From Bacteroidaceae bacterium HV4-6-C5C (GTDB lineage: Bacteria > Bacteroidota > Bacteroidia > Bacteroidales > Bacteroidaceae), in NCBI GenBank assembly GCA_007896885.1, contig VOIU01000004.1, forward strand, positions 186,001-250,000: a DNA stretch of 64,000 bases. The letters run 5' to 3'. A program made the position numbers and the translations under genes. This document shows, one piece after another, positions 26,821 through 38,147 of this stretch. Positions within the stretch are counted from its first letter, which is position 1; each line of letters opens with the position of its first letter. The notes beneath the pieces are model-generated. The model saw only the letters and a list, made by a program, of their open reading frames with translations, made no database searches and was not told where the DNA came from.

Positions 26821-27897
26821 ATGATAAAATCAGAAAACGCATCAAAAGAGTGGATTGAAGCAATAACAAAATCCACAAAGGCAAAAGATAAAATACTTGT
26901 CGAAAAAGTAGTGAGAGCTTTAATGCTTTTAGAAGGTCTTGCAAAATCTAATTTGGATTTTGTTTTCAAAGGGGGAACTGCTTTAATGTTATTATTCCGT
27001 TCGAGCAAACGGTTATCCATAGATATTGATATTATTGTACCCGAAAAAGAAGCGAAATTCGATAGTATATTAGAAGAAATCTGTAAAGAATATGGGTTCA
27101 CTCGATTTGAAGACCAACCACGTAAGGCAAAAGCCAAAATAGACAAAGTACATTATAAACTGTATTTCCATTCGGTTATTGAAGAAAAAGAATCTTATGT
27201 ATTACTGGATATTCTGAAAGAAAAAATAAACTATCAGAATGTGGTTGAAGTTCCTATAGATAGTTTGTTTGTGAAATTAGACGGAACAGCAACACAAGTA
27301 AGAGTTCCTGACTTCAACAACATATTGGGCGACAAACTGACTGCCTTTGCTCCCAATACAACAGGCATACCCTATAAGAAGGGCGAAAAAGAAATGGGTA
27401 TGGAAATTATCAAGCAAATGTATGATATAGGTTGCTTGTGCGACCATGCAGATAATGCGGAGATAGTTTCTTCTGTATTTTCATCATTTGCCGAAACGGA
27501 AATACAATACAGGGAAAATATTTGTACGGTTTCAGACGTACTCGATGATATTATTGATAATTCATTAGAGATATGTTTGCGGGGTAATCACGGTAAGGCG
27601 GATTTCGCTATTCTCTCCAAAGGTATATTGCAAGTAAAGGGCTTTATTTACTCGGAAGTGTTTCATCTTGAAAAGGCAATTACTTATGCGGCAAAAGTGG
27701 CATATATGGCTACCGTAATAAAATATGGACAAACGGATATAAAGAAATTCGATGCTGAAAAAATACAAGAAATGAAAGATTGGCTGATAAAAGAACCGAC
27801 AAGTACCAAATTTAATAAATTTAAAAAATCAAATCCAGAAGCGTTCTTCTACCTATACCAGTTATCTGAAATAACTTCAAGCACAGAAAAAAAATAA
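26821..27897 (+). CDS. AbiEii/AbiGii-type nucleotidyltransferase toxin (DUF1814)
   Basis: This 358-aa nucleotidyltransferase has the signature VFKGGTALMLLF (residues 48-59) and the acidic pair SIDIDIIV (66-73). These match AbiEii toxins of type IV toxin-antitoxin systems. It lies 29 bases behind the antitoxin gene. An extra copy of the operator half-site (26802-26815) stands directly before its ATG, so its translation or transcription may be controlled separately. It ends at a bidirectional terminator. Confidence 0.82.
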   Translation: MIKSENASKEWIEAITKSTKAKDKILVEKVVRALMLLEGLAKSNLDFVFKGGTALMLLFRSSKRLSIDIDIIVPEKEAKFDSILEEICKEYGFTRFEDQPRKAKAKIDKVHYKLYFHSVIEEKESYVLLDILKEKINYQNVVEVPIDSLFVKLDGTATQVRVPDFNNILGDKLTAFAPNTTGIPYKKGEKEMGMEIIKQMYDIGCLCDHADNAEIVSSVFSSFAETEIQYRENICTVSDVLDDIIDNSLEICLRGNHGKADFAILSKGILQVKGFIYSEVFHLEKAITYAAKVAYMATVIKYGQTDIKKFDAEKIQEMKDWLIKEPTSTKFNKFKKSNPEAFFYLYQLSEITSSTEKK

Positions 27898-27903
27898 TAA
27901 AAG

Positions 27904-27929
27904 TGGCGATTGGATATGTTCAATCGCCA
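27904..27929. terminator. Bidirectional terminator between toxin and methylase-helicase genes
   Basis: TGGCGATTG (27904-27912) pairs perfectly with CAATCGCCA (27921-27929). Pyrimidine-rich sequence follows on the plus strand, and a T-run follows on the minus strand. Confidence 0.7.
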
Positions 27930-27935
27930 TTTCTA

Positions 27936-30900
27936 TTAAAGCTTGAATGCCTTAGATGTATCTTTCTTCTCCACTTTCGGCGGACTACCACCCACCGATG
28001 CAATTAAAAGCCTGTCACCCATAATGTCTTTCACTCCCTGTAAATTGTTGGGTAAAGGAGTGTCCCGGACAGAGGCAGTAGGCTGGTTTGCACTATTTAT
28101 CGAAACGGCATCGTTCTGTACGCTCTCCTCGATTGGTTTGAGCGAGAGTTGGATTTCACGGTCTAATTTAATCAGGTCATCTTTCAACACTTTCAGTTCC
28201 GGTTCTTTCCGCCAAGTGGCTTCGACGACTTCTTTGAGAACGGGAATATCCTTTTGCAATTTCTCATTATCCGATTGGTATTTCTCCAACAATTTAGGCA
28301 TCGTATCAAGGGCATTCAGAAAATTCAGTGCTGCTGTCTTCGGGTCAGAAGCAATATAACCGTGATTGTAATTGTAAAGAATACCTCCTTCCCCTTTGGC
28401 AAAAAAGCGGTTTTGTATCACATCAAAACCGTCTTTATTACTCGTTTCGGATTTTACCAATAAATCAAAACCATAAAGTGTACCGATTTTATCGTGTGCT
28501 CCGTGAGTCCGGGCTTTGTCGGCTATCTCATTTAATTTTATTCCAACCTCTTTCGGATTACTTTCCTGCAAACCGTCCAATAAAACAGGATTTAGGCGGG
28601 TAACGCCATCCGATTGAAACTGAACACGGGAATTGAATGCTTCCATATCTTTGGAAATACGGCTAATTATACCGTCATTTTTCTCCACATCGGACATAAT
28701 ACCTTCCAACTTATGGCGGGATGAAGATTTACCTCTGGTAAACGCCTGTCGTTCCGATTCAAGGGAAGCGATCTTCTTCTCCAGCCGTGCTTTTTCGAGT
28801 AACTCGGTATTACCTGAAAGGATAGCCACGTATTCAGAAAAGTTCATTCCGCCTTTTTCGTCCATGCTGCCTTCGTCAATGGTACGGCTACCCATTGAGT
28901 TGTTTTTCAACTGGCGGATGAAAAGCTGCTTATTATGCAACAAACCGAATTTATAAGCGTCCAATGATTTTTCAACGGCGTAAATCAGTACATCCACTTT
29001 ATTGCCGGCATACAGTTTGGCAATATCATTACCTTTACGAATGCCCCGACCGTCTCGCTGTTCAAGGTCGGACGGTCGCCAAGGCGCATCCAAATGGTGA
29101 ATGGCAACGCATCGTTTTTGGGCATTTACACCTGTTCCCAACATTTCGGTAGAGCCAAACAACACACGGATCTTGCCCTCGTTCATATCTTTTATCATCG
29201 TTTTGCGAGCCTTGTCCGTTTTTGCCTCCTGAATAAAGCGTATTTCGTGAGCGGGGATTCCGTAGTCATCCATCAGTTTACGCTTTATCTCGGAACAGGG
29301 ATTCCATTCTCCGGGTTTGTAGGTCCCCAAATCAGAGAAAACAAACTGTGTAGCCTTGTGATCCTTGAATTTGGTATAGTAATCCGATACCATCTTAGCA
29401 ACGTGTGAAGCCTTGTTATCTATATGGTCGCCGTACTTTACGGGGTCAATCAACCGCATATCGAGCGACATTTTGCGGGCATAGTCCGTCGCGATCAGCA
29501 TCTTTGCTTTTTCTTCGCTTTCCGATAGCGGAGCACGTCCCAATACTTCGCCTTTGCCTGTCTTGGCAAACTCTACCAACTTCTGAATAAATTCCTGTTG
29601 GTCGGGCGTAGGTGGAATATTGTGAAGGATTTCATTCTTGACAGGCCGGTCGATTCCGATATCTTCGGCGGAGCGATAATCCGTAATTTCGGCATAAAAA
29701 GCCGCCAATTCGGGTACTTTGATAAAATACCGGAAGCGTTCTTTCTGTACAATCTCGTTCGTAACCGAAAATTCATAGTCTATCGACTTTTTGGCAAAAA
29801 TAGCCGCCCAGGCATCGAACGTATTTATGTTCTGCCGTTCCAGTTCGTTTGGCCGGAGATACTTGAAAAGCAAGTATAACTCCGTCAGTGAATTGGAAAT
29901 GGTTGTACCTGAAAGGAAAGTCGCTCCCAAATCCTTTCCCGTCCTGTCCTGAATGGTACGCAAGGCGAACAGCATATTTAAGGCACGTTGAGAACCTTCG
30001 GCATTTCCCAATCCTGCCACTCTATCGTGACGGGTGGTAAAGGTCAGGTTCTTGAAACGGTGGCTCTCATCAACGTACAAATGGTCGATGCCCATTAAAC
30101 GAAAATCGACTGTATCATCTTTCCGGTTTTCAATCTGATAAGCGATCGTATTTAACTTGGCTTCAAGATTAAGTTGTCGTTTAACCAGACCTTTCTCCAT
30201 TGCACGGGAAATCTCCTTGCCCTGTGCCCTTAATACTTCCAAATTTTCTTCGACCGAATCGAGTTCCGCCTGTAAAATGCGTTGCTGTATCTCGGGCGAC
30301 TGGGGGATCATACCAAATTGTTCGTGCGTCAAAATGATAGCATCCCAGTTGTTGTTCTTCATTTCGTTGAAGATCTTCGCCCGTTTTGCAGGGGTAAAAT
30401 CTTCCTTACCCGGATACAGTACCTTTGCATTGGGATAAGCCGTACAGAAAGTTTGGGCTATCTCGTGTACATTGGCTTTGAGAGCCATAATGAGGGGTTT
30501 GTTAACTAATCCCAACCGTTTTTTCTCGTAGGCGCTTACGCACATTATCAGGGTTTTTCCACCGCCCACCTCGTGGTCGATGATGCCCCCTCCATTGAGT
30601 TTATCCATCCAAACCGCATCTTTTTGGCTCTTGTACAGGTCGGGGATACCTAAACCCTTCAAGTCCAATCCGGGAAACTCCTGATGGCTGCCGTCGTAAT
30701 CGGGACGAACGAAGCAGTTGAACGTGCGGTTGTATTTATCCGCCAACCGGTCTTTGAACTCCTGCGACTGTTCGCCCAACCATTCGGTAAAACCGTTGCG
30801 TATCTCGTCAATCTTGGAATTGGCAAGTTGGATGGATTCCGAATCTCTCACTTTAACGTCTTGCATTTCTCCGTCAACCAATTTTCGTACTTTCTTGGTA

Positions 30901-33659
30901 ATATCGGGAGAGGTATTGTGCAAAGCGTGTTTCATCAACGCAATCCCGTCATAACTCCGACTTTGTGCCCTGACAGCGTATTGATCCCAAATCTTGATAT
31001 TCTTATGGTCGGCTTTCAGACTGTATTCATCCCGGCTTTGTGCATAGTGTACCGACACATCGGTATCGAACAAGTACGAAGCATACTTGCTGTAAATACC
31101 TGTCGGAATCCATCGTTCTCCAAAATTAAAGTCCAAATCCTCAAAGGATATCGGACGGGGCGTTGCTTCCCGAAGTGCTGTGAGGGATTCTTTTGCGGAT
31201 TCATTATCGGGATGATTGTCCAGATAGCGTTCGACGTGTTCGGCTTTGGAAATTACATTGCCACTTATGAACTTGTCCGCGATTTCATAAGCACCGATCA
31301 TCGGGTTGAAGAATACCTGCCCTTTTAGTTCGTATAAAATCTCTTCCGAAGTGCCGCCTGTAAGCCCTGCCATATAGTCAAGATCAACAGTCGCATATTT
31401 GTTGAGCGAAGCGGTCAGGGCTTCCCTTGCGTTATCGGTAGAAGTTATTTCGTTTGGATTAAAAGCAACCGGTTGTTGGAAAATATCGGCTTTGACAGCT
31501 TTGCCGTTGACATAGCGTTCAAGGGACAAAATTTCCGTTCCTCCGGCATCCATTTTAATAAGGCTCAGGTTTTTCGCGTCGTTTATGTTTCCGAAACGGC
31601 GGGTAAAATCATCATAAAGCCTGTTGAGCATTTCACGCAAGGCGGGATTTGCTTCCAACCTTGTTGCTTCGTTGCTGTACAGGTGGTGATAAGTATCCCG
31701 TATTTCGATGTAAAGGGATGCTTTCGCCTGCTGTGTTCCGGTGAGCTGAAGCGGATGGAACATCGGCTGAAATCCGTTCAAATCACGTAAATAACCGATA
31801 CGGTTGTTATTGTCCGTTACCAATGTGCCTTCCCGATAATGGGATGGAATATCTTCCGGTTGGAAAGGGACAGGTTTCAAACGCTCTTGTTGTTCCCGTT
31901 CAGCTTCCGCCCGAAGGTTTTCCAATTGTTCTTCCCGACGGGCATCGAATACGGGATAAGCTTGTGCTGTTTCCTGTTGCAATTGTTCCCTCTTTTGAGT
32001 GGCTTCATACTGCAATTCTTCCCGCCAATCCATAAAAGGAAGTTCTTGTGGTTTGCTTTCCTGCTTTTGAGGCTTCTTGCTCCGTTTTCTTGGTTTATTT
32101 GCCTGACTGCGTTCCTCTTGGGTAAATCCGAAGAGGTCATAGAGCGTAATTAATGGTTGCTCTGTAACAGGCTTCGGTTTTGTCTCCGGAGTCGGCTCTT
32201 TTTTAATGGCAGGGTTGTCCATATCGAAAAGAGTAGTTGCAAGTCCCGAAGTTGGCTTGTTTAGGGTTTGCTTTTCAGATTCATTTTTTACCGATTGTTC
32301 TATGGAAATAGTTTCTCTTTCATTCCGTGAAAGCATATTTTCATCAGAAAACCAATGTTCTTCAAGTGCTTCCCAAAAAGGGTCAAGTTCATCCGTTTGC
32401 CATAGGGGATTGAGGTCGTTGGCATATACGGCTTCTTCTGATTCAGGTTTCAACTCTATTTCTTCGGTGGGCAAAGACTTTATTTGTTCCGAAGCATCTT
32501 GTGCAAAGCTTTGGTATCGCTGTAAATCCAAATGTTGGGAAAAATCTTCATCCAACATTTTCCGCAGATCTTTGGCGATACCGTCCACTCCACCCTCGTG
32601 CGTGAAGACAATGGCAGGTTTGCCATAAGGGTCGGTATCTATCTTTGAACCGGTCTGCACCACCCTGTCGAAATCACGGAACAGGTTGTTGATGGAAATA
32701 CCGTTTGACAACTTGCGGGATTCGATAAAATTCTGCTGTCGTTGATTCAATTCCGTATTTTGACTGTTGCGTTGCAGGATAATCAAATCGCTGCCGACAT
32801 CCGTTCCGGCGTGGTCGGAAAAGAGGTTATTCGGTAAGCGGACAGCAGAAACGATATCGCAGGTGCTCATCAGGTATTCACGTATCGGCTTGTTTTGCTC
32901 TGAATTAAGCATACCCTGTGAAGTGATAAAGGCGATTATTCCACCCTCTCTGGCAGTTTGCACACTCTTTACAAAGAAATAATTGTGAATAGCCTGTGTC
33001 GATTGTTTGACCGCCGGTATCTCGTGGGTGGATAGCAGCGGGTCGAATACGGCAATATCGCCAAATGGAATATTGGATGCTATCACATCAAAATGCTGTG
33101 CGTAACGTCCTTCCATTTTCTCGTAACCCTCAATCCGCACTTTATCTTGCGGGTAAAGGTGTGAGAGGATTTTTCCCGTAAGCAAATCCTTTTCAAATCC
33201 GGTTACTTTGGCTGCGGGTGCGGTTTCTTTGAAAGAGGCAATAAATGCACCTGTACCGGCACTGGGTTCTAAAAAGCGAGTCGGTGTGATACCGCTATCT
33301 TTTAAGGCATCCGCCAATGCGTCAATAACAGGCTTCGGCGTATAAAATGCCGTTAGGATAGAGCTTTTCAGGGAACTGACATAGCGTTTGTAAGCTTCCA
33401 TTGTGGGCGAACTTTCACGGAGTACCTCGTGGAGTTCCTGCACCAACGGAAAAAGCTCGATTTCGGATTTAGACCACCGCTCAATATCTTCGGGTTTTTC
33501 CGTAGAATTAAGGATTGCCTTAATTCCTCCGAAACCTGAATAGTTGGCAAGTATTTCCCGCTCTTCGGGAGTTGCTTTCTTCTGTTCCTTGTCGAGCCTT
33601 AACGCCAACTTGATAGCATCAATGTTCTGACGTAAATGAGTTCGCTTATTGTAACTCAT
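27936..33659 (-). CDS. Giant N6-adenine methylase-helicase fusion (DarB-like ICE protein)
   Basis: This 1,907-aa protein has an N-terminal adenine methyltransferase, with AdoMet motif [11 protein letters not shown] near residue 145 and a catalytic NIPF-type motif in [10 protein letters not shown] long variable middle rich in Lys, Glu and Gln (about 450-620) leads to a SNF2-like helicase, with Walker A in [18 protein letters not shown], and motif VI near [12 protein letters not shown]. The fold order resembles phage P1 DarB, which protects incoming DNA from type I restriction. Such genes are standard in CTnDOT-like ICEs. It probably protects the element during conjugation. Translation of the neighbouring DUF1896 gene ends inside its start (14 bases overlap). 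Confidence 0.8.
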   Translation of the reverse strand: MSYNKRTHLRQNIDAIKLALRLDKEQKKATPEEREILANYSGFGGIKAILNSTEKPEDIERWSKSEIELFPLVQELHEVLRESSPTMEAYKRYVSSLKSSILTAFYTPKPVIDALADALKDSGITPTRFLEPSAGTGAFIASFKETAPAAKVTGFEKDLLTGKILSHLYPQDKVRIEGYEKMEGRYAQHFDVIASNIPFGDIAVFDPLLSTHEIPAVKQSTQAIHNYFFVKSVQTAREGGIIAFITSQGMLNSEQNKPIREYLMSTCDIVSAVRLPNNLFSDHAGTDVGSDLIILQRNSQNTELNQRQQNFIESRKLSNGISINNLFRDFDRVVQTGSKIDTDPYGKPAIVFTHEGGVDGIAKDLRKMLDEDFSQHLDLQRYQSFAQDASEQIKSLPTEEIELKPESEEAVYANDLNPLWQTDELDPFWEALEEHWFSDENMLSRNERETISIEQSVKNESEKQTLNKPTSGLATTLFDMDNPAIKKEPTPETKPKPVTEQPLITLYDLFGFTQEERSQANKPRKRSKKPQKQESKPQELPFMDWREELQYEATQKREQLQQETAQAYPVFDARREEQLENLRAEAEREQQERLKPVPFQPEDIPSHYREGTLVTDNNNRIGYLRDLNGFQPMFHPLQLTGTQQAKASLYIEIRDTYHHLYSNEATRLEANPALREMLNRLYDDFTRRFGNINDAKNLSLIKMDAGGTEILSLERYVNGKAVKADIFQQPVAFNPNEITSTDNAREALTASLNKYATVDLDYMAGLTGGTSEEILYELKGQVFFNPMIGAYEIADKFISGNVISKAEHVERYLDNHPDNESAKESLTALREATPRPISFEDLDFNFGERWIPTGIYSKYASYLFDTDVSVHYAQSRDEYSLKADHKNIKIWDQYAVRAQSRSYDGIALMKHALHNTSPDITKKVRKLVDGEMQDVKVRDSESIQLANSKIDEIRNGFTEWLGEQSQEFKDRLADKYNRTFNCFVRPDYDGSHQEFPGLDLKGLGIPDLYKSQKDAVWMDKLNGGGIIDHEVGGGKTLIMCVSAYEKKRLGLVNKPLIMALKANVHEIAQTFCTAYPNAKVLYPGKEDFTPAKRAKIFNEMKNNNWDAIILTHEQFGMIPQSPEIQQRILQAELDSVEENLEVLRAQGKEISRAMEKGLVKRQLNLEAKLNTIAYQIENRKDDTVDFRLMGIDHLYVDESHRFKNLTFTTRHDRVAGLGNAEGSQRALNMLFALRTIQDRTGKDLGATFLSGTTISNSLTELYLLFKYLRPNELERQNINTFDAWAAIFAKKSIDYEFSVTNEIVQKERFRYFIKVPELAAFYAEITDYRSAEDIGIDRPVKNEILHNIPPTPDQQEFIQKLVEFAKTGKGEVLGRAPLSESEEKAKMLIATDYARKMSLDMRLIDPVKYGDHIDNKASHVAKMVSDYYTKFKDHKATQFVFSDLGTYKPGEWNPCSEIKRKLMDDYGIPAHEIRFIQEAKTDKARKTMIKDMNEGKIRVLFGSTEMLGTGVNAQKRCVAIHHLDAPWRPSDLEQRDGRGIRKGNDIAKLYAGNKVDVLIYAVEKSLDAYKFGLLHNKQLFIRQLKNNSMGSRTIDEGSMDEKGGMNFSEYVAILSGNTELLEKARLEKKIASLESERQAFTRGKSSSRHKLEGIMSDVEKNDGIISRISKDMEAFNSRVQFQSDGVTRLNPVLLDGLQESNPKEVGIKLNEIADKARTHGAHDKIGTLYGFDLLVKSETSNKDGFDVIQNRFFAKGEGGILYNYNHGYIASDPKTAALNFLNALDTMPKLLEKYQSDNEKLQKDIPVLKEVVEATWRKEPELKVLKDDLIKLDREIQLSLKPIEESVQNDAVSINSANQPTASVRDTPLPNNLQGVKDIMGDRLLIASVGGSPPKVEKKDTSKAFKL

Positions 33660-34092
33660 TTTCGAGCAAAATCAGGATTGTGCCGACAAGCTCCGTATAG
33701 AGCGACTGGTACTCGGTCGCCTCGGCAAAATCATCGTTCAGGTTGTAATTGGAAAATACCGCTTGACATTCGGGCAATAGTTCTTTTGCCTTTGCTTGGG
33801 CTTCGTCCGGCGATATCTCTTCAAAGAACTCGTTCCAAAGAATTTCAACAATCACATTGTAAGAAGAGAAATGCAAGCCTTTGAATAAGACCTCATTGGC
33901 AATTTCGGCTGCCTGAATGTGGTCTAAACCGCTTTTTACGGCTTCGCTGTACGCTTCGGCTGCCATATCCCCACGTCCTGCAATAAAGGAAAGGTCGTTT
34001 GCTTTATCGGGGTGGGAATCACGTAAAAAGGATAGTAAATTAAGGCGGAAGTAGGACATTTCCGCTGGCTCTAAGTTTGAATTGTATTTCAT
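33646..34092 (-). CDS. DUF1896 family protein
   Basis: This small protein (about 148 aa from the ATG at 34092) resembles the DUF1896 family, with [20 protein letters not shown] followed by an acidic helical half. The function is unknown. It is regularly encoded next to the methylase-helicase in Bacteroides conjugative elements. A longer reading frame to 34137 exists, but the ATG at 34092 is preferred because the recurrent box ACCACTAAAAAAT lies 9 bases before it, as it does for topB. The stop overlaps the methylase-helicase start. Confidence 0.7.
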   Translation of the reverse strand: MKYNSNLEPAEMSYFRLNLLSFLRDSHPDKANDLSFIAGRGDMAAEAYSEAVKSGLDHIQAAEIANEVLFKGLHFSSYNVIVEILWNEFFEEISPDEAQAKAKELLPECQAVFSNYNLNDDFAEATEYQSLYTELVGTILILLENELQ

Positions 34093-34184
34093 ACTGATGA
34101 ATTTTTTAGTGGTAAAATTGTTGATGTAGATATGCAAAAGGCACCGGGGTATCCCTCCCCAGTGCCACCACTAAAAAAATCCAA
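34093..34184. promoter_or_regulatory. Leader with hairpin and paired ACCACTAAAAAAAT boxes
   Basis: The box occurs on the minus strand at 34101-34113 and on the plus strand at 34167-34184, so the two copies face each other and could pair. Between them is a GC-rich hairpin, GCACCGGGG and CCCCAGTGC, with one mismatch. The element lies between topB and the DUF1896 gene and probably controls expression of the DUF1896/methylase-helicase operon. Confidence 0.5.
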
Positions 34185-34255
34185 CAGTACATATCCAACA
34201 ATTTCTCGTCAAACTTGTGGCTGTATGAACTTTCTTAGCGGTAAAGATACTACTT

Positions 34256-36346
34256 TTATTTCCGTTTTTTGTTTCTCGGAGGAAATTCAAAAACTGTTTT
34301 ATAGGCTTCGTCAAAAGCGATAGCAGCATCAAAAAACTTATTTTCTTTGCTCTTAAAACCTTTGATAATGCCTGTTTTCCCTTTGGTGAGCAGGTCTTTC
34401 AGTTGTCCATCGGTCAGGTCCTTGCCCGACTTGTTCCGGAAAACAGTCAATCCGCAGTCTTCATTATTGCACTTGGCTACTTTGGGGTAGAAAACGATCT
34501 GACCGTTTTTACATTTGGGACACGGACAACTTTCTTTTGTATTGCCGCCTTCAATTTTACTTCCCAACAGTTCGGTTGTAATCTGTGCGGCATACACTTC
34601 AATCCCCCTGTGGAAAGTATCTGCATTCATTTCGCCCGAAGCAATTTTATTCAAGGCACTTTCCCATTCGCCCGTCATACCGATATCCGCAATCTTTTTA
34701 TCACGGACAGCCAGATAGACAACCAATCCTTTGTTAGTCGGCACAAGGGATTTTTTCTCCCTTATGATATATTCACGAGAAAATAAGGTTTCAATAATAC
34801 TTGCTCGTGTAGCAGGTGTACCGATACCCGATTCTTTAATGGCTTCCCGTTCGGCTTCGTCTGTCAAGTCTTTTCCACAAGTTTCCATTGAAGACAATAG
34901 ACTGCTTTCCGTGTGCAAAGGGCGGGGCTTGGTTTGCTTTTCCAACAGTTCCGTTCCGTTAATGGGAAGTATATCTCCATTGGATAAGGCAGGAAGTGTA
35001 GAAACATCATCTTCGCCTTTTTCATCATCGGGTGCATTCAATACCGCTCTCCAACCCATAATAAGGATAACACTGCCTTTAACAGAAAACGGAACACCCG
35101 AAGCATCCAATGAAACGTTTGTTTTCTCTTTGGTGCATTTACCCGAAAAGGCTTCCAATAGCCGGGCAGCAATCATATCGTACAGGATACGTTGGTCGGC
35201 TGAAATATCTTTCGGCGTATTTTCGGTAATTATCAGGGCGTGGTGGTCGGTAACTTTCTTGTCGTTTACCGAACGCCTGTTCAGACTTGCTTCCAACAAT
35301 GTTTTTGCATAGTTGCCGAATGAAGAATGATTGGAAAGCATCCTGATTAGGGCAGGTATTTCGGCAAAAACGTCATCGGAAATATAGCGGCTTCCGGTTC
35401 TCGGATAAGAAATGAGCTTTGCTTCATAAAGCGATTGTGCCACCGACAGGGTTTTATCTGCCGAAAAACCGTGCCGGCTATTGGCTTCTTTCTGCAAGGT
35501 GGTCAGGTCGTAGAGTAGAGGCGGCTCCTGACTTCCTTGTTTCGTTTCCACATTTACGATGCGGACTGATTCTGACGAGCGGATACGCTCTAAGATTGTG
35601 TCTGCATCCTGTTTCGTATTGTACCGTTCGGTAGAAATTACAGCAAATTGGACTTCATCTTTTGCCGTGTGCAATCTGAATTGAAAATAAGTTTGTGGTT
35701 TGAACTCCTTGTTTTCGAGGTATCGGCTGCATATCATCGCAAGTGTGGGTGTTTGTACCCTGCCTAACGACCATACGCCGTGTCCGGCTGATATGGAAAG
35801 GGCTTGCGAGGCGTTTATTCCCACAAGCCAGTCGGCTTGGCTGCGTGCTTTGGCAGAACCGTACAAGTTGTCGTATTCTTCTCCCGGACGAAGATTTTCC
35901 AAACCTTTGCGGATTGCCTGATCTGTCAGAGAACTTATCCAAAGTCGGTCGAAAGGTTTATTACACTCCAAATAGCTATAAATGTATCTGAATATTAGCT
36001 CTCCTTCACGACCCGCATCGGTTGCTACTACGATACGCTCACATTTATTAAATAGTTCTCGGATAACTTTCAGTTGCTTCATCGTTCCCGGATCGGGCTT
36101 GTATTCCTTACCGTCCTTAACCTGTCGGGGCAGCAACTTAAATTCTGACGGAAGTATCGGCAGGTTTTCAGCCTGAAATCCTGTGATACCATAATCCTGC
36201 GGCATTGCCAACCCGACGAGGTGGCCGAATGCCCACGTAACGGCATATCCATTACCCTCCAAATAACCCTCCTTGCGGTTATCCGCACCAACGATAGCCG
36301 CTATATCGCGGGCTACGCTTGGTTTTTCTGCAATTATTACTTTCAT
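34256..36346 (-). CDS. topB: DNA topoisomerase III (TopB), ICE-encoded
   Basis: This type IA topoisomerase of 696 aa has the N-terminal TOPRIM domain (MKVIIAEKPSVARDIAAIVG; ATDAGREGELIFR with the DxD-like acidic site near residue 110). The catalytic Tyr314 is in ISYPRTGSRY. A C-terminal zinc-finger-like segment (CPCPKCKNG, then CNNEDCGLTVF) ends the conserved part. Such enzymes are part of the conserved backbone of Bacteroides conjugative transposons and relax or decatenate the single-stranded transfer intermediate. The box ACCACTAAAAAAATCCA lies 9 bases upstream of the ATG. Confidence 0.93.
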   Translation of the reverse strand: MKVIIAEKPSVARDIAAIVGADNRKEGYLEGNGYAVTWAFGHLVGLAMPQDYGITGFQAENLPILPSEFKLLPRQVKDGKEYKPDPGTMKQLKVIRELFNKCERIVVATDAGREGELIFRYIYSYLECNKPFDRLWISSLTDQAIRKGLENLRPGEEYDNLYGSAKARSQADWLVGINASQALSISAGHGVWSLGRVQTPTLAMICSRYLENKEFKPQTYFQFRLHTAKDEVQFAVISTERYNTKQDADTILERIRSSESVRIVNVETKQGSQEPPLLYDLTTLQKEANSRHGFSADKTLSVAQSLYEAKLISYPRTGSRYISDDVFAEIPALIRMLSNHSSFGNYAKTLLEASLNRRSVNDKKVTDHHALIITENTPKDISADQRILYDMIAARLLEAFSGKCTKEKTNVSLDASGVPFSVKGSVILIMGWRAVLNAPDDEKGEDDVSTLPALSNGDILPINGTELLEKQTKPRPLHTESSLLSSMETCGKDLTDEAEREAIKESGIGTPATRASIIETLFSREYIIREKKSLVPTNKGLVVYLAVRDKKIADIGMTGEWESALNKIASGEMNADTFHRGIEVYAAQITTELLGSKIEGGNTKESCPCPKCKNGQIVFYPKVAKCNNEDCGLTVFRNKSGKDLTDGQLKDLLTKGKTGIIKGFKSKENKFFDAAIAFDEAYKTVFEFPPRNKKRK

Positions 36347-36376
36347 TTCTGAGATGGATTTTTTTAGTGGTTGATT

Positions 36377-37858
36377 TTACATTTTATGTCCTGTATTTTT
36401 CTTTACAGTTCGTCGATTGTTCTGTTGCTGATTTTCGGTCGGTTGCTGCTGACCTTGTTTCAAGGGCTCTTTGGAATGTTTGGTCGCTTCATTGGTTTTT
36501 CCTTGCGAATTAACAGCTACCTGTGTTTTGTTTCCTTCGGCTACTTTAACGTCTGCTCCCTGCTTTTTGGCTCTATCGGGATTCCATTTGAAAAAGTCGA
36601 GTTTGCCTTTTTCCTGATTTACTTTCACGTATGCGTTAAAAGGTTCGCCCTTTTCGTCTTTCAACATTCCCTGCACATAGACCGATTTACCTTCACGGAG
36701 TGAGTTTTGCTGTTTGTCATCCAAATCTACTCCTAAAAGTTTTTTGGGAATACGGACTTTATTCTGTTGGTCATCGGTTTGACTTTGACTTTGTTCCCGT
36801 TTGTTCTCTTGCCTATACTTATTACGGCCTAATCCGTCGTAGGAAAAATCGTATCCACCTTTGGCAGCGTTGAACTGAACGTAAGCATCGAACTTTCGGG
36901 GGTTCTCCGTGCCGATAGTACTCTTAGAGGTCATTTCCTCGACCAATACTTTCTTCCCCTCTTTGAGCGCCTGTTGCTGTTCGGGAGATAGTTCCGTGCC
37001 TTTCAGGTTTTGGGAAACAGTAAGTTTATCAAGCGGTACGGCTTCCAAACGGTTGGTCAGTTTGTCTATGGAAATAAGCGACGGTACTTTTTCGCCTGGT
37101 CTTGGTTCCAGTTCGACCACACGACCACTGTTACCTGTCGCCAATAGGTTTTCCTTAACATCGTTCGGGAGCATAATACCCTGAAACGGTTTATCCAAAT
37201 CTACCTGTTGTTGCTGTGGGTGCGGAACGAATTTCAAGCTGCCGTCAGGTTGTTCCTCCAAAGACAGACGGGCTTTCATGGGATAGTCCACGCCCTCGAT
37301 TTTTGGGTTAATATCTACCAAGTGCGGAGATTTGTACCCATAACTCATGGCTTTGAGTTCGCCCTCCAAATTTTCGGGTTTGATACCATATTTCTGATAC
37401 TCGCTTTCAGGGATACGGTTCGTGTCGAATTGCTTAAATTCCGTTTTCTGTTCGGTTGTTGCATCCATTTTTTCTTCTTTTTTTTTGGTTACTACTTCTT
37501 TTTCGTCTTTCTTAGCTGATTGCTCCTGTTCTTTATTCAGGTAATCTCTCGGATCAATACGAAACTTTTCCAATTCCTTATCATTAAGCGATAGAACTTT
37601 ATCAAGCATATCAACCGTAACTGCATAAAAACCTGTATGCGACGGATTTTTAGCCTGATTAAAGAAGTTTTTGAAAAAGTTTTCGAGAGGATCGGCGTGT
37701 TTGTCAATTTTGATAAAATCAGTTTGTTTCGCCTTCATCGGGTCAATGGCATCAATCTTTCCTTTCTTGTCGATACCTCTCACGACTTTGAGTTTGTTAC
37801 CTTCTCCTTCATCCCGCATCAGGAGAACTTTGTCTTTCGGATTTAATGTTTCATCCAT
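36377..37858 (-). CDS. DUF4099/DUF3945-type ICE protein
   Basis: This 493-aa protein has no catalytic motif I can recognise. The N-terminus (VLLMRDEGEGNKLKVVRGID) and the two or three internal repeats around the phrase LSPEQQQALKEGKKVLVEEM resemble DUF4099 and DUF3945 repeats. The same phrase recurs later as LDDKQQNSLREGKSVYVQGM. The C-terminal 80 residues are Gln/Asn/Lys-rich and disordered. Genes of this type sit next to topB in CTnDOT-like elements; the function is unknown. A perfect 9-bp inverted repeat lies 17 bases upstream of the ATG. Confidence 0.7.
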   Translation of the reverse strand: MDETLNPKDKVLLMRDEGEGNKLKVVRGIDKKGKIDAIDPMKAKQTDFIKIDKHADPLENFFKNFFNQAKNPSHTGFYAVTVDMLDKVLSLNDKELEKFRIDPRDYLNKEQEQSAKKDEKEVVTKKKEEKMDATTEQKTEFKQFDTNRIPESEYQKYGIKPENLEGELKAMSYGYKSPHLVDINPKIEGVDYPMKARLSLEEQPDGSLKFVPHPQQQQVDLDKPFQGIMLPNDVKENLLATGNSGRVVELEPRPGEKVPSLISIDKLTNRLEAVPLDKLTVSQNLKGTELSPEQQQALKEGKKVLVEEMTSKSTIGTENPRKFDAYVQFNAAKGGYDFSYDGLGRNKYRQENKREQSQSQTDDQQNKVRIPKKLLGVDLDDKQQNSLREGKSVYVQGMLKDEKGEPFNAYVKVNQEKGKLDFFKWNPDRAKKQGADVKVAEGNKTQVAVNSQGKTNEATKHSKEPLKQGQQQPTENQQQNNRRTVKKNTGHKM

Positions 37859-37874
37859 ACTTAAAACTGTTTTT

Positions 37875-37912
37875 GTTACGCATCAATATTAATGCGTAAC
37901 GAAAGTAGTTCT
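37875..37912 (-). promoter_or_regulatory. Promoter-operator of the DUF4099/DUF3945-type gene
   Basis: GTTACGCAT (37875-37883) and ATGCGTAAC (37892-37900) form a perfect inverted repeat. On the minus strand a near-consensus -7 element (TACTTTCG) lies directly upstream of it. This is the same arrangement seen before the AbiEi genes. Confidence 0.4.
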
Positions 37913-37945
37913 AATCAACAGGCTGACAGCAGTTTTTGAAGCAGG

Positions 37946-37984
37946 TGGCAGTGTGTGGCGTTGGTTTGGCAGTGTGTGGCGTTA
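37946..37984 (-). repeat. Pair of 21-base-period repeats, locus 1 (inverted relative to loci 2 and 3)
   Basis: Two copies of TGGCAGTGTGTGGCGTT are spaced by exactly 21 bases. The reverse complement (AACGCCACACACTGCCA) matches the pairs at 46159-46198 and 48416-48455 at most positions. It lies on the left side of the AAA-subtilase cargo. Confidence 0.65.
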
Positions 37985-38047
37985 ACGCAAGTATATGATG
38001 AAGAATATTTTCATATCATTTGCGAATTCAACCAAACTGCATTTTAC

Positions 38048-38128
38048 GGAAATATATTTCTCATAATGGAAATATTATTACTTATTTTAGAAATATATTT
38101 GAAAATATGGAAATATGTCGTATATTTG
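38048..38128 (+). promoter_or_regulatory. Promoter with four phased GGAAATAT repeats before the AAA-subtilase module
   Basis: Copies start at 38048, 38068, 38089 (AGAAATAT) and 38109, so the spacing is 20, 21 and 20 bases, about two DNA turns. The first is part of a perfect palindrome, GAAATATATTTC. The last copy ends 4 bases before the consensus -7 element TATATTTG (38121-38128). The layout is that of a cooperative regulator site. Confidence 0.6.
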
Positions 38129-38147
38129 CAGAAAATAATTCGAAAAC

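Noticed and set aside
30684..31328. Plus-strand ORF of 214 codons opposite the methylase-helicase
   Set aside because: It lies fully within the coding frame of the giant minus-strand gene and has no recognisable domain, so it is a shadow.
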